A stretch of DNA of 64,000 nucleotides, taken from positions 248,001 to 312,000 of the forward strand of contig NZ_JAHBZJ010000003.1 of assembly GCF_019635455.1 (NCBI RefSeq), read 5' to 3'. Of this stretch, positions 44,021 through 53,377 are shown piece after piece (the first letter of the stretch is position 1; every line of letters starts with the position of its first letter). Source of the DNA: Sphingomonas sp. GTDB taxonomy: Bacteria > Pseudomonadota > Alphaproteobacteria > Sphingomonadales > Sphingomonadaceae. A model generated the notes under the pieces. That model saw only the letters and a program-made list of their open reading frames with translations. It was not told the origin of the DNA and did not search any database. The position numbers were made by a program, and so were the translations under genes.

Positions 44021-46108
44021 ATGATGGGGCGCCGCTCGATCCAGAGCGTGGGCAGGCGGAAACGCGCGGGGATTGTCCTGCCGATCGCGCTGCTCCTCGC
44101 ATTCCTGCTCCCCGCACCGGCGCTGGCCGCGCGCGATGACGTCACGCACGGCGTGTGTTCCCCGGACAAGCGCATCTGCTTCACCCTCACCACCGTGAAC
44201 GAGGTGCCGACCTATACCGTCACCCGCGACGGCAAGCCGGTGATCGCGCCCTCGACGCTCGGCTTCATGCTGCGCGGCGATGGAAAATTCGAACATGGCA
44301 TGCGCCTGGGCGAGGCCAGCTATACGGACGCCGATCGCAAATGGGAGCAACCCTGGGGCGAGAACCGCTGGATGCGCGAACAGTATCGCGAAATGCGGGT
44401 GCCGATCCTGGAACTGGTGAAGTCCAAGCGGCGGATCGACCTGATCGCCCGCGTCTTTGATTCCGGCGTCGGGTTCCGCTTCGCCTTTCCCGATCAGCCG
44501 CAACTGCGCGACGTGCGGATCGACGAGGAGCTGACCGAGTTCAACATCGCGGGCAACGCACAGGCATGGTGGATCCCGGCCGGCGAATGGAACCGGTACG
44601 AATATCTCTATCACCACACGCCGGCGCGAGAGGTCGGCACCGCCCATTCGCCGATCACCTTTCGCCGCGACGACGGGCTGCACATTTCGATCCATGAGGC
44701 CGCGCTGATCGACTATGCCGGTTTCTGGCTGCAACGGATCGATGGCCAGCGCTTTCGCACGCGCCTGTCGCCCGGGGCCGAGGCATGGAAGGTGCGCCGC
44801 GCCGCGCCGTTCGAAACGCCGTGGCGAACGATCACGATCGCCGACGACGCGCCGGGCCTCTATGCCGCGTCGGATCTGATCCTGAACCTCAACGAACCCA
44901 ACCGGCTGGGCGATGTCAGTTGGGTGAAGCCAATCAAATATGTCGGCATCTGGTGGGCGATGCACCTCGACCAGTGGAGCTGGAACAGCGGCCCGAAACA
45001 CGGCGCGACGACCGAGCACGCGATGCGCTATATCGATTTCGCTGCGCAGAACGGCTTTGGCGGCGTGCTGATCGAAGGCTGGAATGTCGGATGGGACGGC
45101 AACTGGATCGGCGACAGCGGGCGCAACTTCATCTTCGACAAACCCTATCCCGATTTCGACATGGACAAGGTCGCCGCCTATGCCCGGCGCAGGGGCGTGG
45201 CGATCATCGGTCACCATGAAACCGCGGGCAATGCGGGGCGCTATGCCGACCAGATGGAGCGCGCCTTCGCCTTTTACGAACGCCATGGCGTGCCGGCGGT
45301 AAAGACCGGTTACGTCGCCGATGCAGGCGGCATCCTGCACCAGGCGGCGGACGGCAGCGACATCTGGGACTGGCATGACGGCCAGTATATGGCGCGCCAC
45401 CACGTCGCCGTGGCCGAGGCGGCGGCGCGGCATCATATCACCATCGACGCGCATGAACCGATCAAGGATACCGGCCTGCGGCGCACCTGGCCCAATATGG
45501 TGAGCCGGGAAGGCGCGCGTGGCATGGAATATGCCGCCTGGGGCGACCCGCCCAACCCGCCCGAACATGAAGCGACACTGGTCTTTACCCGGATGCTGTC
45601 CGGCCCGATGGACTATACGCCCGGCGTGGTCAGCCTGCGCGGCAAGGGCGGGCGCAAGATCCCCTCCACCCTCGCCAAGCAGCTGGCGAATTATGTCGTG
45701 ATCTACAGCCCGGTACAGATGGCCGCCGACCTGCCCGAAAATTATGCCGCGCATCCCCAGGCGCTCGATTTCATCCGGCGCGTGCCGATCGATTGGGAGA
45801 CCTCGCGGATGCTGGGCGGCGCAGTCGGCGAATATGCGGTGTTCGCGCGGCAGCGGCGCGGCGGCCAGGACTGGGCGGTCGGCGGCGTGACCGACGGCAA
45901 GGCGCGCGACTTTACCGTCGATTTCGCCTTTCTGCCCCCCGGCAAACGGTATCGCGCGCAGCTGTGGCGCGACGGGCCTGGCGGTGGCATCGACGGCGAC
46001 CAGTTCGCGATGACGGTCGAAAGCCGCACCGTGACATCGGCGTCCGACTGGCGCATCACCATGGCGGCGGGGGGCGGGTTCGCGATGATCCTGACTCCGG
46101 TTCGATAG
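44021..46108 (+). CDS. Glycoside hydrolase family 97, probable inverting alpha-glucosidase type
   Basis: A 695-residue exported enzyme (signal peptide ending APALA near 36) with the three GH97 parts: N-terminal super-sandwich (about 40-290), catalytic TIM barrel (about 300-580) and C-terminal sheet domain. Key segments are IEGWNVGWDG, GHHETAGN (Glu400), VKTGY (Gly430) and DAHEP (Glu479). In family knowledge, retaining GH97 alpha-galactosidases have an Asp where inverting SusB-like alpha-glucosidases have Gly; Gly430 suggests the inverting type. A second ATG at 44024 is equally possible. It is the first gene of the ten-gene operon, 20 nt before the ABC ATPase. Confidence 0.9.
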   Translation: MMGRRSIQSVGRRKRAGIVLPIALLLAFLLPAPALAARDDVTHGVCSPDKRICFTLTTVNEVPTYTVTRDGKPVIAPSTLGFMLRGDGKFEHGMRLGEASYTDADRKWEQPWGENRWMREQYREMRVPILELVKSKRRIDLIARVFDSGVGFRFAFPDQPQLRDVRIDEELTEFNIAGNAQAWWIPAGEWNRYEYLYHHTPAREVGTAHSPITFRRDDGLHISIHEAALIDYAGFWLQRIDGQRFRTRLSPGAEAWKVRRAAPFETPWRTITIADDAPGLYAASDLILNLNEPNRLGDVSWVKPIKYVGIWWAMHLDQWSWNSGPKHGATTEHAMRYIDFAAQNGFGGVLIEGWNVGWDGNWIGDSGRNFIFDKPYPDFDMDKVAAYARRRGVAIIGHHETAGNAGRYADQMERAFAFYERHGVPAVKTGYVADAGGILHQAADGSDIWDWHDGQYMARHHVAVAEAAARHHITIDAHEPIKDTGLRRTWPNMVSREGARGMEYAAWGDPPNPPEHEATLVFTRMLSGPMDYTPGVVSLRGKGGRKIPSTLAKQLANYVVIYSPVQMAADLPENYAAHPQALDFIRRVPIDWETSRMLGGAVGEYAVFARQRRGGQDWAVGGVTDGKARDFTVDFAFLPPGKRYRAQLWRDGPGGGIDGDQFAMTVESRTVTSASDWRITMAAGGGFAMILTPVR

Positions 46109-46128
46109 CCGGAACGGCGGGGGGCGAG

Positions 46129-47217
46129 ATGGCCGGATTGTCGATCCACGGCGCAAGCAAGAGCTTTGGCGAGACCCACGTGCTGCGCGCGGTCGATGTC
46201 GAGGTGGGGGACGGCGAATTCGCGGTCATCGTCGGCCCGTCGGGCTGCGGCAAATCGACGCTGCTGCGCGCCGTCGCCGGGCTGGAGCAGCTGGACGAAG
46301 GGCAGATCCGCATCGGCGACCGGCAGGTGGACGACCTCGCCCCGTCCCGGCGGGGCATCGCGATGGTCTTTCAATCCTACGCGCTCTACCCGCACCTGAC
46401 CGTCTATGAGAATATGGCGTTCGCGCTGCGCATCGCCCGCGTGGGATCGGCCGAGATCGACGCGGCGGTGCGTCGCGCGGCCGACATCCTCAACATCTCC
46501 GACTATCTCGACCGCAAGCCGGCGGCGCTGTCCGGCGGGCAGCGGCAACGCGTGGCCATCGGGCGCGCGATCGTGCGCCAGCCGAACATCTTCCTGTTCG
46601 ACGAACCGCTGTCGAACCTGGACGCGGACCTGCGCGCGCGGATGCGCTACGAATTCGCCGAGCTGCACCGCCAGCTGGGAACCACCACCCTCTATGTCAC
46701 GCACGATCAGGTCGAGGCGATGACGCTTGCCGACCGGATCATCGTGATGCGCGAGGGTCAGGTGGAGCAGGCCGGGCCGCCGCGCACGCTCTACGACTCC
46801 CCTGCGAACCTGACGGTCGCGCAGTTTCTTGGCACACCACGGATGAACATCCTGTCCGCCACCGTGGAAGCGGGACCACCCCCGGCCGCGCGGCTCATCA
46901 GCGGCGATACGATCCCGCTGCCCGAACCGGTCGCGCGCATCGCCCCCGGCGCGGCGCTGTCGCTGGGCATCCGCCCCGACGATATCGAGATTGGCGCGGG
47001 GGCCGACGCGCTGCCATTCACCGTGACGTTCATCGAACGACTCGGCGGCTTCGCGACGGTCCATCTGCGCGGCGAGGAGGACATGACCCTGATTCTACAG
47101 CATCGCGACGACGGCACGCTGCGCGAGGGGGAGGTGGTGCCGGTGCGCCTTCCCGCCCAAAAGCTGCACCTGTTCGACGCCCAGGGCCTCGCCATCCGGG
47201 GAGCCGCGCGTGGCTGA
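46129..47217 (+). CDS. Sugar ABC transporter ATP-binding protein (UgpC/MsmK/MalK type)
   Basis: A 362-residue ATPase with Walker [10 protein letters not shown] (37-45), Q loop FQSYALYP, signature LSGGQRQRVA, Walker B IFLFDEPLSNLD and the switch His in VTHDQVEA. The C-terminal regulatory TOBE/OB domain (about 240-362) is the type shared by MalK, UgpC and MsmK. It powers the two permeases encoded downstream after the LacI and solute-binding genes. Separated from GH97 by 20 nt and from the LacI gene by 45 nt. Confidence 0.95.
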   Translation: MAGLSIHGASKSFGETHVLRAVDVEVGDGEFAVIVGPSGCGKSTLLRAVAGLEQLDEGQIRIGDRQVDDLAPSRRGIAMVFQSYALYPHLTVYENMAFALRIARVGSAEIDAAVRRAADILNISDYLDRKPAALSGGQRQRVAIGRAIVRQPNIFLFDEPLSNLDADLRARMRYEFAELHRQLGTTTLYVTHDQVEAMTLADRIIVMREGQVEQAGPPRTLYDSPANLTVAQFLGTPRMNILSATVEAGPPPAARLISGDTIPLPEPVARIAPGAALSLGIRPDDIEIGAGADALPFTVTFIERLGGFATVHLRGEEDMTLILQHRDDGTLREGEVVPVRLPAQKLHLFDAQGLAIRGAARG

Positions 47218-47262
47218 CGCCCCCCCGCCCATCGCCCGCCGATTGCGCCAGGAGGAATCGCC

Positions 47263-48309
47263 ATGGCAACGCTGAGGGACGTCGCCCGCGAAGCCGGGGT
47301 CTCGGTCGCCACCGCCTCGCGGGTGATCAACGGACATACGAACGTGACCGGCCCCACCCGTGAACTGGTGATGGCGGCGGTCAAGAAGCTCAGCTTCGTC
47401 CCGCATAGCGGCGCACGCAGCCTGACCCGGCGCAAGACCGATACGATCGGCGTCATCCTGCCCGATCTGTTCGGCGAGTTCTTTTCCGAGGTCATTCGCG
47501 GCATCGATCTCGTCGCGCATGAATCGGGGATGCACCTGCTGCTGGGCAACATGCATGGCAGCGCGCATGAAACCGCCGCGGCGGTCGCGTCGATGCGCGG
47601 TCGCGTCGATGGCCTGCTGGTGATGCCGCCCGACGTGAAGCCGGAGGCACTGGCGGCGAATCTGGACCCGGCCATCCCGACCGTGCTGCTCAACTATGAT
47701 GCCGACGGCCTCGACCTGCCCTTCGTGGCGATCGACAATTATCGCGGCGCCTATGCGATGACCAAGGCGCTGATCGATCGGGGCGCGCGACAGGTCGTCC
47801 ATATCGCCGGCCCCAAGCACAATCGCGACGCGCGCGACCGCCAGCGCGGCTTCACCGACGCGATGGCGCAGGTCGCGGGTGAGCGCAGCCCGCTGATCCT
47901 GCCGGGCGATTTCACCGAGGATGGCGGCGCGCAGGCCGCGCGCCTGCTGATCGCGGGCCAGATGCAGGTCGATGCCGTGTTCGCGGCGAACGACGTGATG
48001 GCGGTCGGCTGCATCGCCCAGTTCATAGAGGCCGGCATCGGGGTTCCGGGCAACATCATGGTGGCCGGGTTCGACGACATCCCCCTCGCCCGCCATATCA
48101 GCCCCGCGCTCACCACGATGCAGGTCAAGATCGATCAGGTCGGATCGACGGCGATGATGATGCTGCTGCGGCAATTGCGGGGCGAGGTGCTGGGCGCGGC
48201 CAGCGCGACGATCCTCACCCCGACACTGATTGCGCGCGGCACCACCAGCGGCCCGGCCGCGTCGGACGAGGCGACGAGCGCCGCCGCGCATCGAGCCCCG
48301 GCGCCGTGA
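47263..48309 (+). CDS. LacI-family transcriptional regulator
   Basis: A 348-residue repressor. The N-terminal helix-turn-helix and hinge (1-60) read MATLRDVAREAGVSVATASR, then RSLTRRKTDTIGVILPD marks the start of the sugar-binding core (periplasmic-binding-protein fold) that runs to about 335. It probably binds the TGTAACCGGTT palindromes before GH97 and before the receptor/GH3 pair. It starts after CAGGAGG and overlaps the next gene by 4 nt (GTGA), so it lies within the operon and would regulate itself. Confidence 0.94.
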   Translation: MATLRDVAREAGVSVATASRVINGHTNVTGPTRELVMAAVKKLSFVPHSGARSLTRRKTDTIGVILPDLFGEFFSEVIRGIDLVAHESGMHLLLGNMHGSAHETAAAVASMRGRVDGLLVMPPDVKPEALAANLDPAIPTVLLNYDADGLDLPFVAIDNYRGAYAMTKALIDRGARQVVHIAGPKHNRDARDRQRGFTDAMAQVAGERSPLILPGDFTEDGGAQAARLLIAGQMQVDAVFAANDVMAVGCIAQFIEAGIGVPGNIMVAGFDDIPLARHISPALTTMQVKIDQVGSTAMMMLLRQLRGEVLGAASATILTPTLIARGTTSGPAASDEATSAAAHRAPAP

Positions 48310-49586
48310 ATCTGTCACGGCGATCCATGATCGGCGGGATCGCGGCGCTGCCACTGGCGCTTGCCGGCGGCTGCGGCGCGCGCGCGGATCAGGGGATCAC
48401 CATCTGGGCGATGGGCAATGAGGCGGCGAGCCTGCCCCGGCTGCTCGCGGACCTGAACCGCCCCGCCGGCGCGCCAGCCGTCACGGTCCAGCCGCTTCCC
48501 TGGTCGGCGGCGCACGAAAAGCTGCTGACCGGTTTTGCCGGCGGGTCGCTTCCCCGGATCGGCCAGGTCGGGAACAGCTGGATCGCCGAACTTGCCGCGA
48601 TCGGCGCGATCGCGCCGGTCCCGTCTGCCGTGCATGGCTTGCTCACCGACCAGTTCCCGGCGGTGGTCGAGACCAATCGCATCGGCGCGGCGGTCTGGGC
48701 GATCCCCTGGTATGTCGATACGCGGCTGCAATTCTATCGCACGGACCTGTTCGCACGCGCCGGCCATGCCGCACCTCCACTTGAGTGGGACGCGTGGAAG
48801 CGGGCATTGCATCGCGTCAAGGCGCTGGGCGGTGCCGGCGATTTCGCGGTGCTGCTCCCGGTCAACGAATTCGAACAGCTGCTGACCATCGCCCTGTCCG
48901 CCGGCGCGCGGCTGTTGCGCGACGATGGAGCGCGCGGCGCCTTTTCCGAACCCGAATTCCTCGCGGCACTCGCCTTCTACAAATCGCTGTTCGACGAGCG
49001 GCTGGCCCCGGTCGCGTCCGCGACCCAGATTTCGAACCTGTGGAACGAGTTTGCGCGCGGGACCTTCGCGATCTTCACCTCCGGCCCCTGGACGGTCGGC
49101 GACCTGCGCGCGCGCCTGCCTGCCGAGATGCAGGGCAGATGGGGGACCGCACCCAATCCCGGCCCGCGCGGGATCGGTTCGGCAGCGCCGGGCGGCTCGA
49201 GCCTGGTCGTGTTTCGCGGATCGCACGCGGCGGCGGGCGATGGCGACGATCCAAGCTGGGACCTGATCTCCCGCCTTCTCTCCCCCCGCGCCCAGCTGCG
49301 CTTTCAGCAACTGACCGGTGACCTGCCCGCGCGCCGCTCGGTCTGGACTCAGGCGGGGCTGGCGCGCGATCCGGTCTTCGCCTCGTTCGCGACGCAGCTC
49401 GAACATGCGACAGCGGTTCCCAAGGTGCCGGAGTGGGAACGCATCGTCACCGAGATGCAGATCGTGGCCGAGCGCATGGTGCGCGGCCAGTTCACCGTCG
49501 CGCAGGCCGGGCGCGAGATCGACCGGCGCGCCGACCGGCTCCTCGAAAAGCGGCGCTGGATGCTCGAACGGGGTCAGGCGATATGA
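48306..49586 (+). CDS. Extracellular sugar-binding protein of the ABC transporter
   Basis: A 426-residue protein of the MalE/UgpB type. The N-terminus MNLSRRSMIGGIAALPL carries a twin-arginine motif, and LALAGGC looks like a lipobox with Cys24, so it may be a Tat-exported lipoprotein. The mature part has ITIWAMGNEA, then WAIPWYVDTRLQFYRTDLF, the hinge region of the family, and FAIFTSGPWTVGDL. It starts at GTG (48306) in the LacI stop and overlaps the permease start by 4 nt. Confidence 0.92.
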   Translation: MNLSRRSMIGGIAALPLALAGGCGARADQGITIWAMGNEAASLPRLLADLNRPAGAPAVTVQPLPWSAAHEKLLTGFAGGSLPRIGQVGNSWIAELAAIGAIAPVPSAVHGLLTDQFPAVVETNRIGAAVWAIPWYVDTRLQFYRTDLFARAGHAAPPLEWDAWKRALHRVKALGGAGDFAVLLPVNEFEQLLTIALSAGARLLRDDGARGAFSEPEFLAALAFYKSLFDERLAPVASATQISNLWNEFARGTFAIFTSGPWTVGDLRARLPAEMQGRWGTAPNPGPRGIGSAAPGGSSLVVFRGSHAAAGDGDDPSWDLISRLLSPRAQLRFQQLTGDLPARRSVWTQAGLARDPVFASFATQLEHATAVPKVPEWERIVTEMQIVAERMVRGQFTVAQAGREIDRRADRLLEKRRWMLERGQAI

Positions 49587-50479
49587 GCGCGACCGCCCGC
49601 ATCCGCGAGGCGCGTGCCGGCTGGACGATGACCGGGCCGGCGCTCGCCGCGATCGGGATTTTCTTCGTCGTTCCGGCGGCGGCGTCGCTGTTCCTCAGCT
49701 TCACCGATTTCGACATCTATGCGCTCGCCGATCTGTCGAACCTGCGCTTCGTGGGCTTCCACAACTATACGCGCCTGCTCGAAAATCCGCTGTTCTGGAA
49801 GGCGATGAGCAACACCTTGTGGTTCGTGCTGCTCGGCACGCCGCTGGTGGTCGCCGTCTCACTCGCGGCGGCGATGCTGGTCAATTCGCGCTGGCTGCGC
49901 TGGGCGCCGTTCTGGCGTGTCGCGCTGTTCGCGCCCTATGTCACCACGCTGGTGGCCACCGCCGTGGTGTGGCGATATCTGCTCCACACCCGCTACGGGC
50001 TGGTCAACTATCTGCTGGGCGGGTTCGGCATCGCGCCGATCGACTGGCTGGGCAGCCCGACCGCATCGCTGCCCGCGATCCTGATCTTCGTCGCGTGGAA
50101 GAGTTTCGGCTACAACATGATCATCTTTCTCGCGGCGCTTCAGATCGTGCCGAAGGAACTGGACGAGGCGGCGCGGATCGACGGAGCGGGATGGTGGACC
50201 CGGTTCCGCCACGTCATCCTGCCGGCGATCGCCCCGACTGTGCTGCTGGTTTCCGTGCTTACCGTCGCGGCGATGTTCCAGCTGTTCGCCGAACCCTATG
50301 TGATGACGCAGGGCGGCCCCGCGCAATCGACCGTCACCGTCCTGTATTTCATGTACGAGGAGGGGTTCAAATGGTGGAACCTCGGCTCCGGCGCGGCGGT
50401 CGCGTTCCTGTTGTTCCTGTGCATCCTGGCGCTGACGCTGGTTCAGCTGCGCCTCGCCCGGCGCGGGGGAGCGATATGA
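49583..50479 (+). CDS. Sugar ABC transporter permease (MalF/UgpA type)
   Basis: A 298-residue inner-membrane protein with six helices (about 18-290). It has LFLSFTDFDIY with FVGFHNYTRLLE after the first helix, and the EAA coupling loop LDEAARIDGAGWWTRFRHVI (about 193-212) that contacts the ATPase. Overlaps both neighbours by 4 nt (ATGA). It pairs with the next permease. Confidence 0.95.
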   Translation: MSATARIREARAGWTMTGPALAAIGIFFVVPAAASLFLSFTDFDIYALADLSNLRFVGFHNYTRLLENPLFWKAMSNTLWFVLLGTPLVVAVSLAAAMLVNSRWLRWAPFWRVALFAPYVTTLVATAVVWRYLLHTRYGLVNYLLGGFGIAPIDWLGSPTASLPAILIFVAWKSFGYNMIIFLAALQIVPKELDEAARIDGAGWWTRFRHVILPAIAPTVLLVSVLTVAAMFQLFAEPYVMTQGGPAQSTVTVLYFMYEEGFKWWNLGSGAAVAFLLFLCILALTLVQLRLARRGGAI

Positions 50480-51288
50480 TCCGCCGCGCCGCCGTCACCA
50501 CGCTCGCTGCGCTGGTCGCGCTGCTGACGATTGCGCCGCTATTGTGGATGCTGTCGGTCAGCTTCATGCAGCCGGGCGAGGCCGCGCAATTCCCCCCGCC
50601 GCTGCTGCCCGACCACCCGGGGTGGCAGAATTATCGGACGCTGTTCGAAAGCTATGGGGTCGGCCGCTTCCTGTTCAACAGCGCCCTTGTCTCGACACTG
50701 GCGACGCTGCTGGCGCTCCTGTTCACCGTCCCCGCCGGCTATGCCTTCGCCAAATTGCGGTTTCGCGGGCGGGAGGAAGTGTTCCGCATTCTCGTCGCCG
50801 CGCTGGTCGTGCCGGGGCAGATCGGCATGCTTCCGCTGTTCCTCGAACTCAAGGCGATGGGCCTGGTCAACAGCTATGCCGGCGCGCTCGTGCCGTGGCT
50901 GGCGGGGATTTTCGGGATCTTCCTGGTCCGTCAATATTGCCTGTCGATCCCCGACGAGATGCTGGAGGCGGCGCGGATCGACGGCGCGAGCGAATGGGCG
51001 ATCCTGCGCCGCATCGTGCTCCCGTTGCTCACGCCGATCCTGGTCACGCTGGCGCTGTTCGTATTTCTGGGAAGCTGGAACGACTTCATGTGGCCGCTCA
51101 TCGTTCTGGCGGATCAGCACCTCTACACCCTGCCGGTCGCGCTGGCGGCGCTGAGCCGGGAGCATGTGCAGGACAATGAGCTGATGATGGCCGGTGCCGT
51201 CGTCACGACGCTGCCGGTGCTGATCCTCTTCCTCGCGCTTCAGCGCTTTTATCTGAGCGGCCTGCTGACGGGGAGTGTGAAAGGATGA
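50476..51288 (+). CDS. Sugar ABC transporter permease (MalG/UgpE type)
   Basis: A 270-residue inner-membrane protein with six helices. The EAA loop reads MLEAARIDGASEWAILRRIV (about 163-182), and the helix after it runs LPLLTPILVTLALFVFLGSW. Together with the preceding permease it forms the channel. The stop overlaps the esterase start by 4 nt. Confidence 0.95.
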   Translation: MIRRAAVTTLAALVALLTIAPLLWMLSVSFMQPGEAAQFPPPLLPDHPGWQNYRTLFESYGVGRFLFNSALVSTLATLLALLFTVPAGYAFAKLRFRGREEVFRILVAALVVPGQIGMLPLFLELKAMGLVNSYAGALVPWLAGIFGIFLVRQYCLSIPDEMLEAARIDGASEWAILRRIVLPLLTPILVTLALFVFLGSWNDFMWPLIVLADQHLYTLPVALAALSREHVQDNELMMAGAVVTTLPVLILFLALQRFYLSGLLTGSVKG

Positions 51289-52037
51289 CGGACATGTTCA
51301 GGACATTGGCGGCGCTGCTGGCGCTGCTCCTCCTCCCCTCCCCCGCAACGGCGCAACCGATGACCGAAGGCCAGACCCCACAACCCGCGATCGAGGCGGG
51401 CAACTATCCCTATCAGCTGTTCATCCCGCGCGGTTATAACGCCGACACGGCGAAACGCTGGCCGCTGCTGATCTTCCTGCATGGATCGGGCGAGCGCGGC
51501 GACGACATCGCCAAGGTGAAGGTGCATGGGCCGCCCAAGATCGCCGATCGCGACGGCGCCTTTCCGTTCGTCACCGTTTCGCCCCTGCTCGGCACCGATC
51601 AGGACTGGGACATCGCCAGGCTCGACCGGCTGATGGATCATGTGATGCGCCGGCTGCGGATCGATCCGACGCGCGTCTATCTCACCGGGCTCAGCCGCGG
51701 CGGACATGCCACCTGGCGCTGGGCGCTGGCCGAACCGACCCGGTTCGCGGCAATCGCGCCGGTCGCCGGGCGCGGCGATCCGGGTGGCGCGTGCCGGATC
51801 ATGGACCTTCCCGTCTGGGCCTTTCACGGCGACCGCGACGATGTCGTCCTGCCCGAAGGCAGTTTCGACATGGCGCGCGCGATCCGGGCCTGTGGCGGGC
51901 GCAAGGCGCGCCTCACCATCTATCCGGACCTGGGCCACAATGCCTGGGATCCGGCCTATGACGACCCCGCCCTCTACACCTGGCTGCTCGCGCAGCGTCT
52001 CGCCCCCGCCGGGGCAACCACCAAGGACAAGAAATGA
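51285..52037 (+). CDS. Secreted alpha/beta-hydrolase, esterase type
   Basis: A 250-residue exported enzyme. A signal peptide (MTDMFRTLAALLALLLLPSP, cut near ATAQ) precedes a feruloyl-esterase/PHB-depolymerase-like fold: LLIFLHGSGERGDD (oxyanion loop), GLSRGGHATW (Ser137 nucleophile), GDRDDVV (Asp) and LGHNAWDPAY (His). It likely removes acyl groups from a carbohydrate. Overlaps the permease upstream and GH1 downstream by 4 nt each. Confidence 0.87.
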   Translation: MTDMFRTLAALLALLLLPSPATAQPMTEGQTPQPAIEAGNYPYQLFIPRGYNADTAKRWPLLIFLHGSGERGDDIAKVKVHGPPKIADRDGAFPFVTVSPLLGTDQDWDIARLDRLMDHVMRRLRIDPTRVYLTGLSRGGHATWRWALAEPTRFAAIAPVAGRGDPGGACRIMDLPVWAFHGDRDDVVLPEGSFDMARAIRACGGRKARLTIYPDLGHNAWDPAYDDPALYTWLLAQRLAPAGATTKDKK

Positions 52038-53377
52038 CCGCCAGATTTCCCGAAAACTTCCTGTGGGGCGCGGCGACCGCCGCCTATCAGATCGAAGGAT
52101 CGCCGCTCGCCGACGGCGCCGGCGCCAGCATCTGGCAGCGGTTCAGCCACGATCCGCGCCTGATGGCGGTAAAGGGCGATACCGGCGATATCGCCTGCGA
52201 TCATTATCATCGCATGCCGTCCGACGTTGCATTGATGAAGTCGCTCGGGCTTCAGGCCTATCGGTTCAGCGTCGCCTGGGGCCGGGTTCTGCCGGAAGGG
52301 ACCGGTCGCGTGAACGCCGCCGGCCTCGATTTCTACGACAGGCTGGTCGATGAACTGCTCGGCCATGGTATCGAACCGCTGTTGACGCTGCATCACTGGG
52401 ACCTGCCCGCCGCGCTGGACGATCGCGGCGGCTGGCTCAACCGCGACAGCGCGGACTGGTTCGCCGATTATGCCGAAGTCCTCTATCGGCGGCTCGACGG
52501 CCGGGTGAAGAAATGGGTGACGCTCAACGAACCATGGGTCATCACCGATGGCGGTTATCTGCACGGCGCGCTGGCGCCCGGTCACCGCAACATGTTCGAA
52601 GCGCCGATCGCCAGCCACAATCTCATGCGCGCGCACGGCGCGGCGGTGCAACGCTATCGGGAGGTCGGCGCGCACGAAATCGGGCTGGTCGTCAACATCG
52701 AACCCAAATATCCCGCCAGTGACAGTGCCGAGGATGTCGCCGCGACCGCCCGCGCGCACGCCTATATGAACCGCCAATATCTCGATCCCGCGCTCAAGGG
52801 CAGCTATCCCGAGGAGCTGAAAGAGATCTTCGGCGAGGCGTGGCCCGACTGGCCGGCCGGGGACATGGATCAGATCTGCCAGCCGGTCGATTTCATCGGC
52901 ATCAACTATTACACGCGCAACGTCGTGCGGAACGATCCCGCGCAATGGCCGCTGCGCGCGTCGATGGTGAAACAGGACGCGACCCACACCACGACCGACT
53001 GGGAGGTGTACCCCCCCGCGCTCACCGACCTGCTGGTCTGGTTCCGCGATACCTATGGCGAGATTCCGCTCTACATTACCGAAAACGGCGCCGCCTTTTA
53101 CGATCCGCCGCGCGCGGGGCCGGACGGCATCGACGATCCGCTACGCGTCGATTACCTTCACTCCCACCTCAACGCGATTGCCGATGCGATCGCAAAGGGG
53201 GTGGACGTGCGCGGCTATATGGTCTGGTCGCTCTTCGACAATCTTGAATGGTCGCTCGGCTATTCGAAACGCTTTGGAATCGTTCATGTCGATTATGCCA
53301 GCCAGACGCGGACGCCGAAGCGCAGCGCCCGTTTCTACGGCCAGGTGATCGCGAGCAACGGCGGGAACCTCGCATGA
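52034..53377 (+). CDS. GH1 family beta-glucosidase
   Basis: A 447-residue GH1 enzyme. NFLWGAATAAYQIEG (7-21) opens the family barrel; acid/base Glu166 is in TLNEPW and nucleophile Glu350 in ITENGA. Without a signal peptide it should act in the cytoplasm on disaccharides that arrive through the ABC transporter. GH1 members act on beta-glucosides, beta-galactosides or 6-phospho-glycosides; the lack of a PTS here favours unphosphorylated beta-glucosides. Overlaps both neighbours by 4 nt. Confidence 0.95.
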   Translation: MTARFPENFLWGAATAAYQIEGSPLADGAGASIWQRFSHDPRLMAVKGDTGDIACDHYHRMPSDVALMKSLGLQAYRFSVAWGRVLPEGTGRVNAAGLDFYDRLVDELLGHGIEPLLTLHHWDLPAALDDRGGWLNRDSADWFADYAEVLYRRLDGRVKKWVTLNEPWVITDGGYLHGALAPGHRNMFEAPIASHNLMRAHGAAVQRYREVGAHEIGLVVNIEPKYPASDSAEDVAATARAHAYMNRQYLDPALKGSYPEELKEIFGEAWPDWPAGDMDQICQPVDFIGINYYTRNVVRNDPAQWPLRASMVKQDATHTTTDWEVYPPALTDLLVWFRDTYGEIPLYITENGAAFYDPPRAGPDGIDDPLRVDYLHSHLNAIADAIAKGVDVRGYMVWSLFDNLEWSLGYSKRFGIVHVDYASQTRTPKRSARFYGQVIASNGGNLA

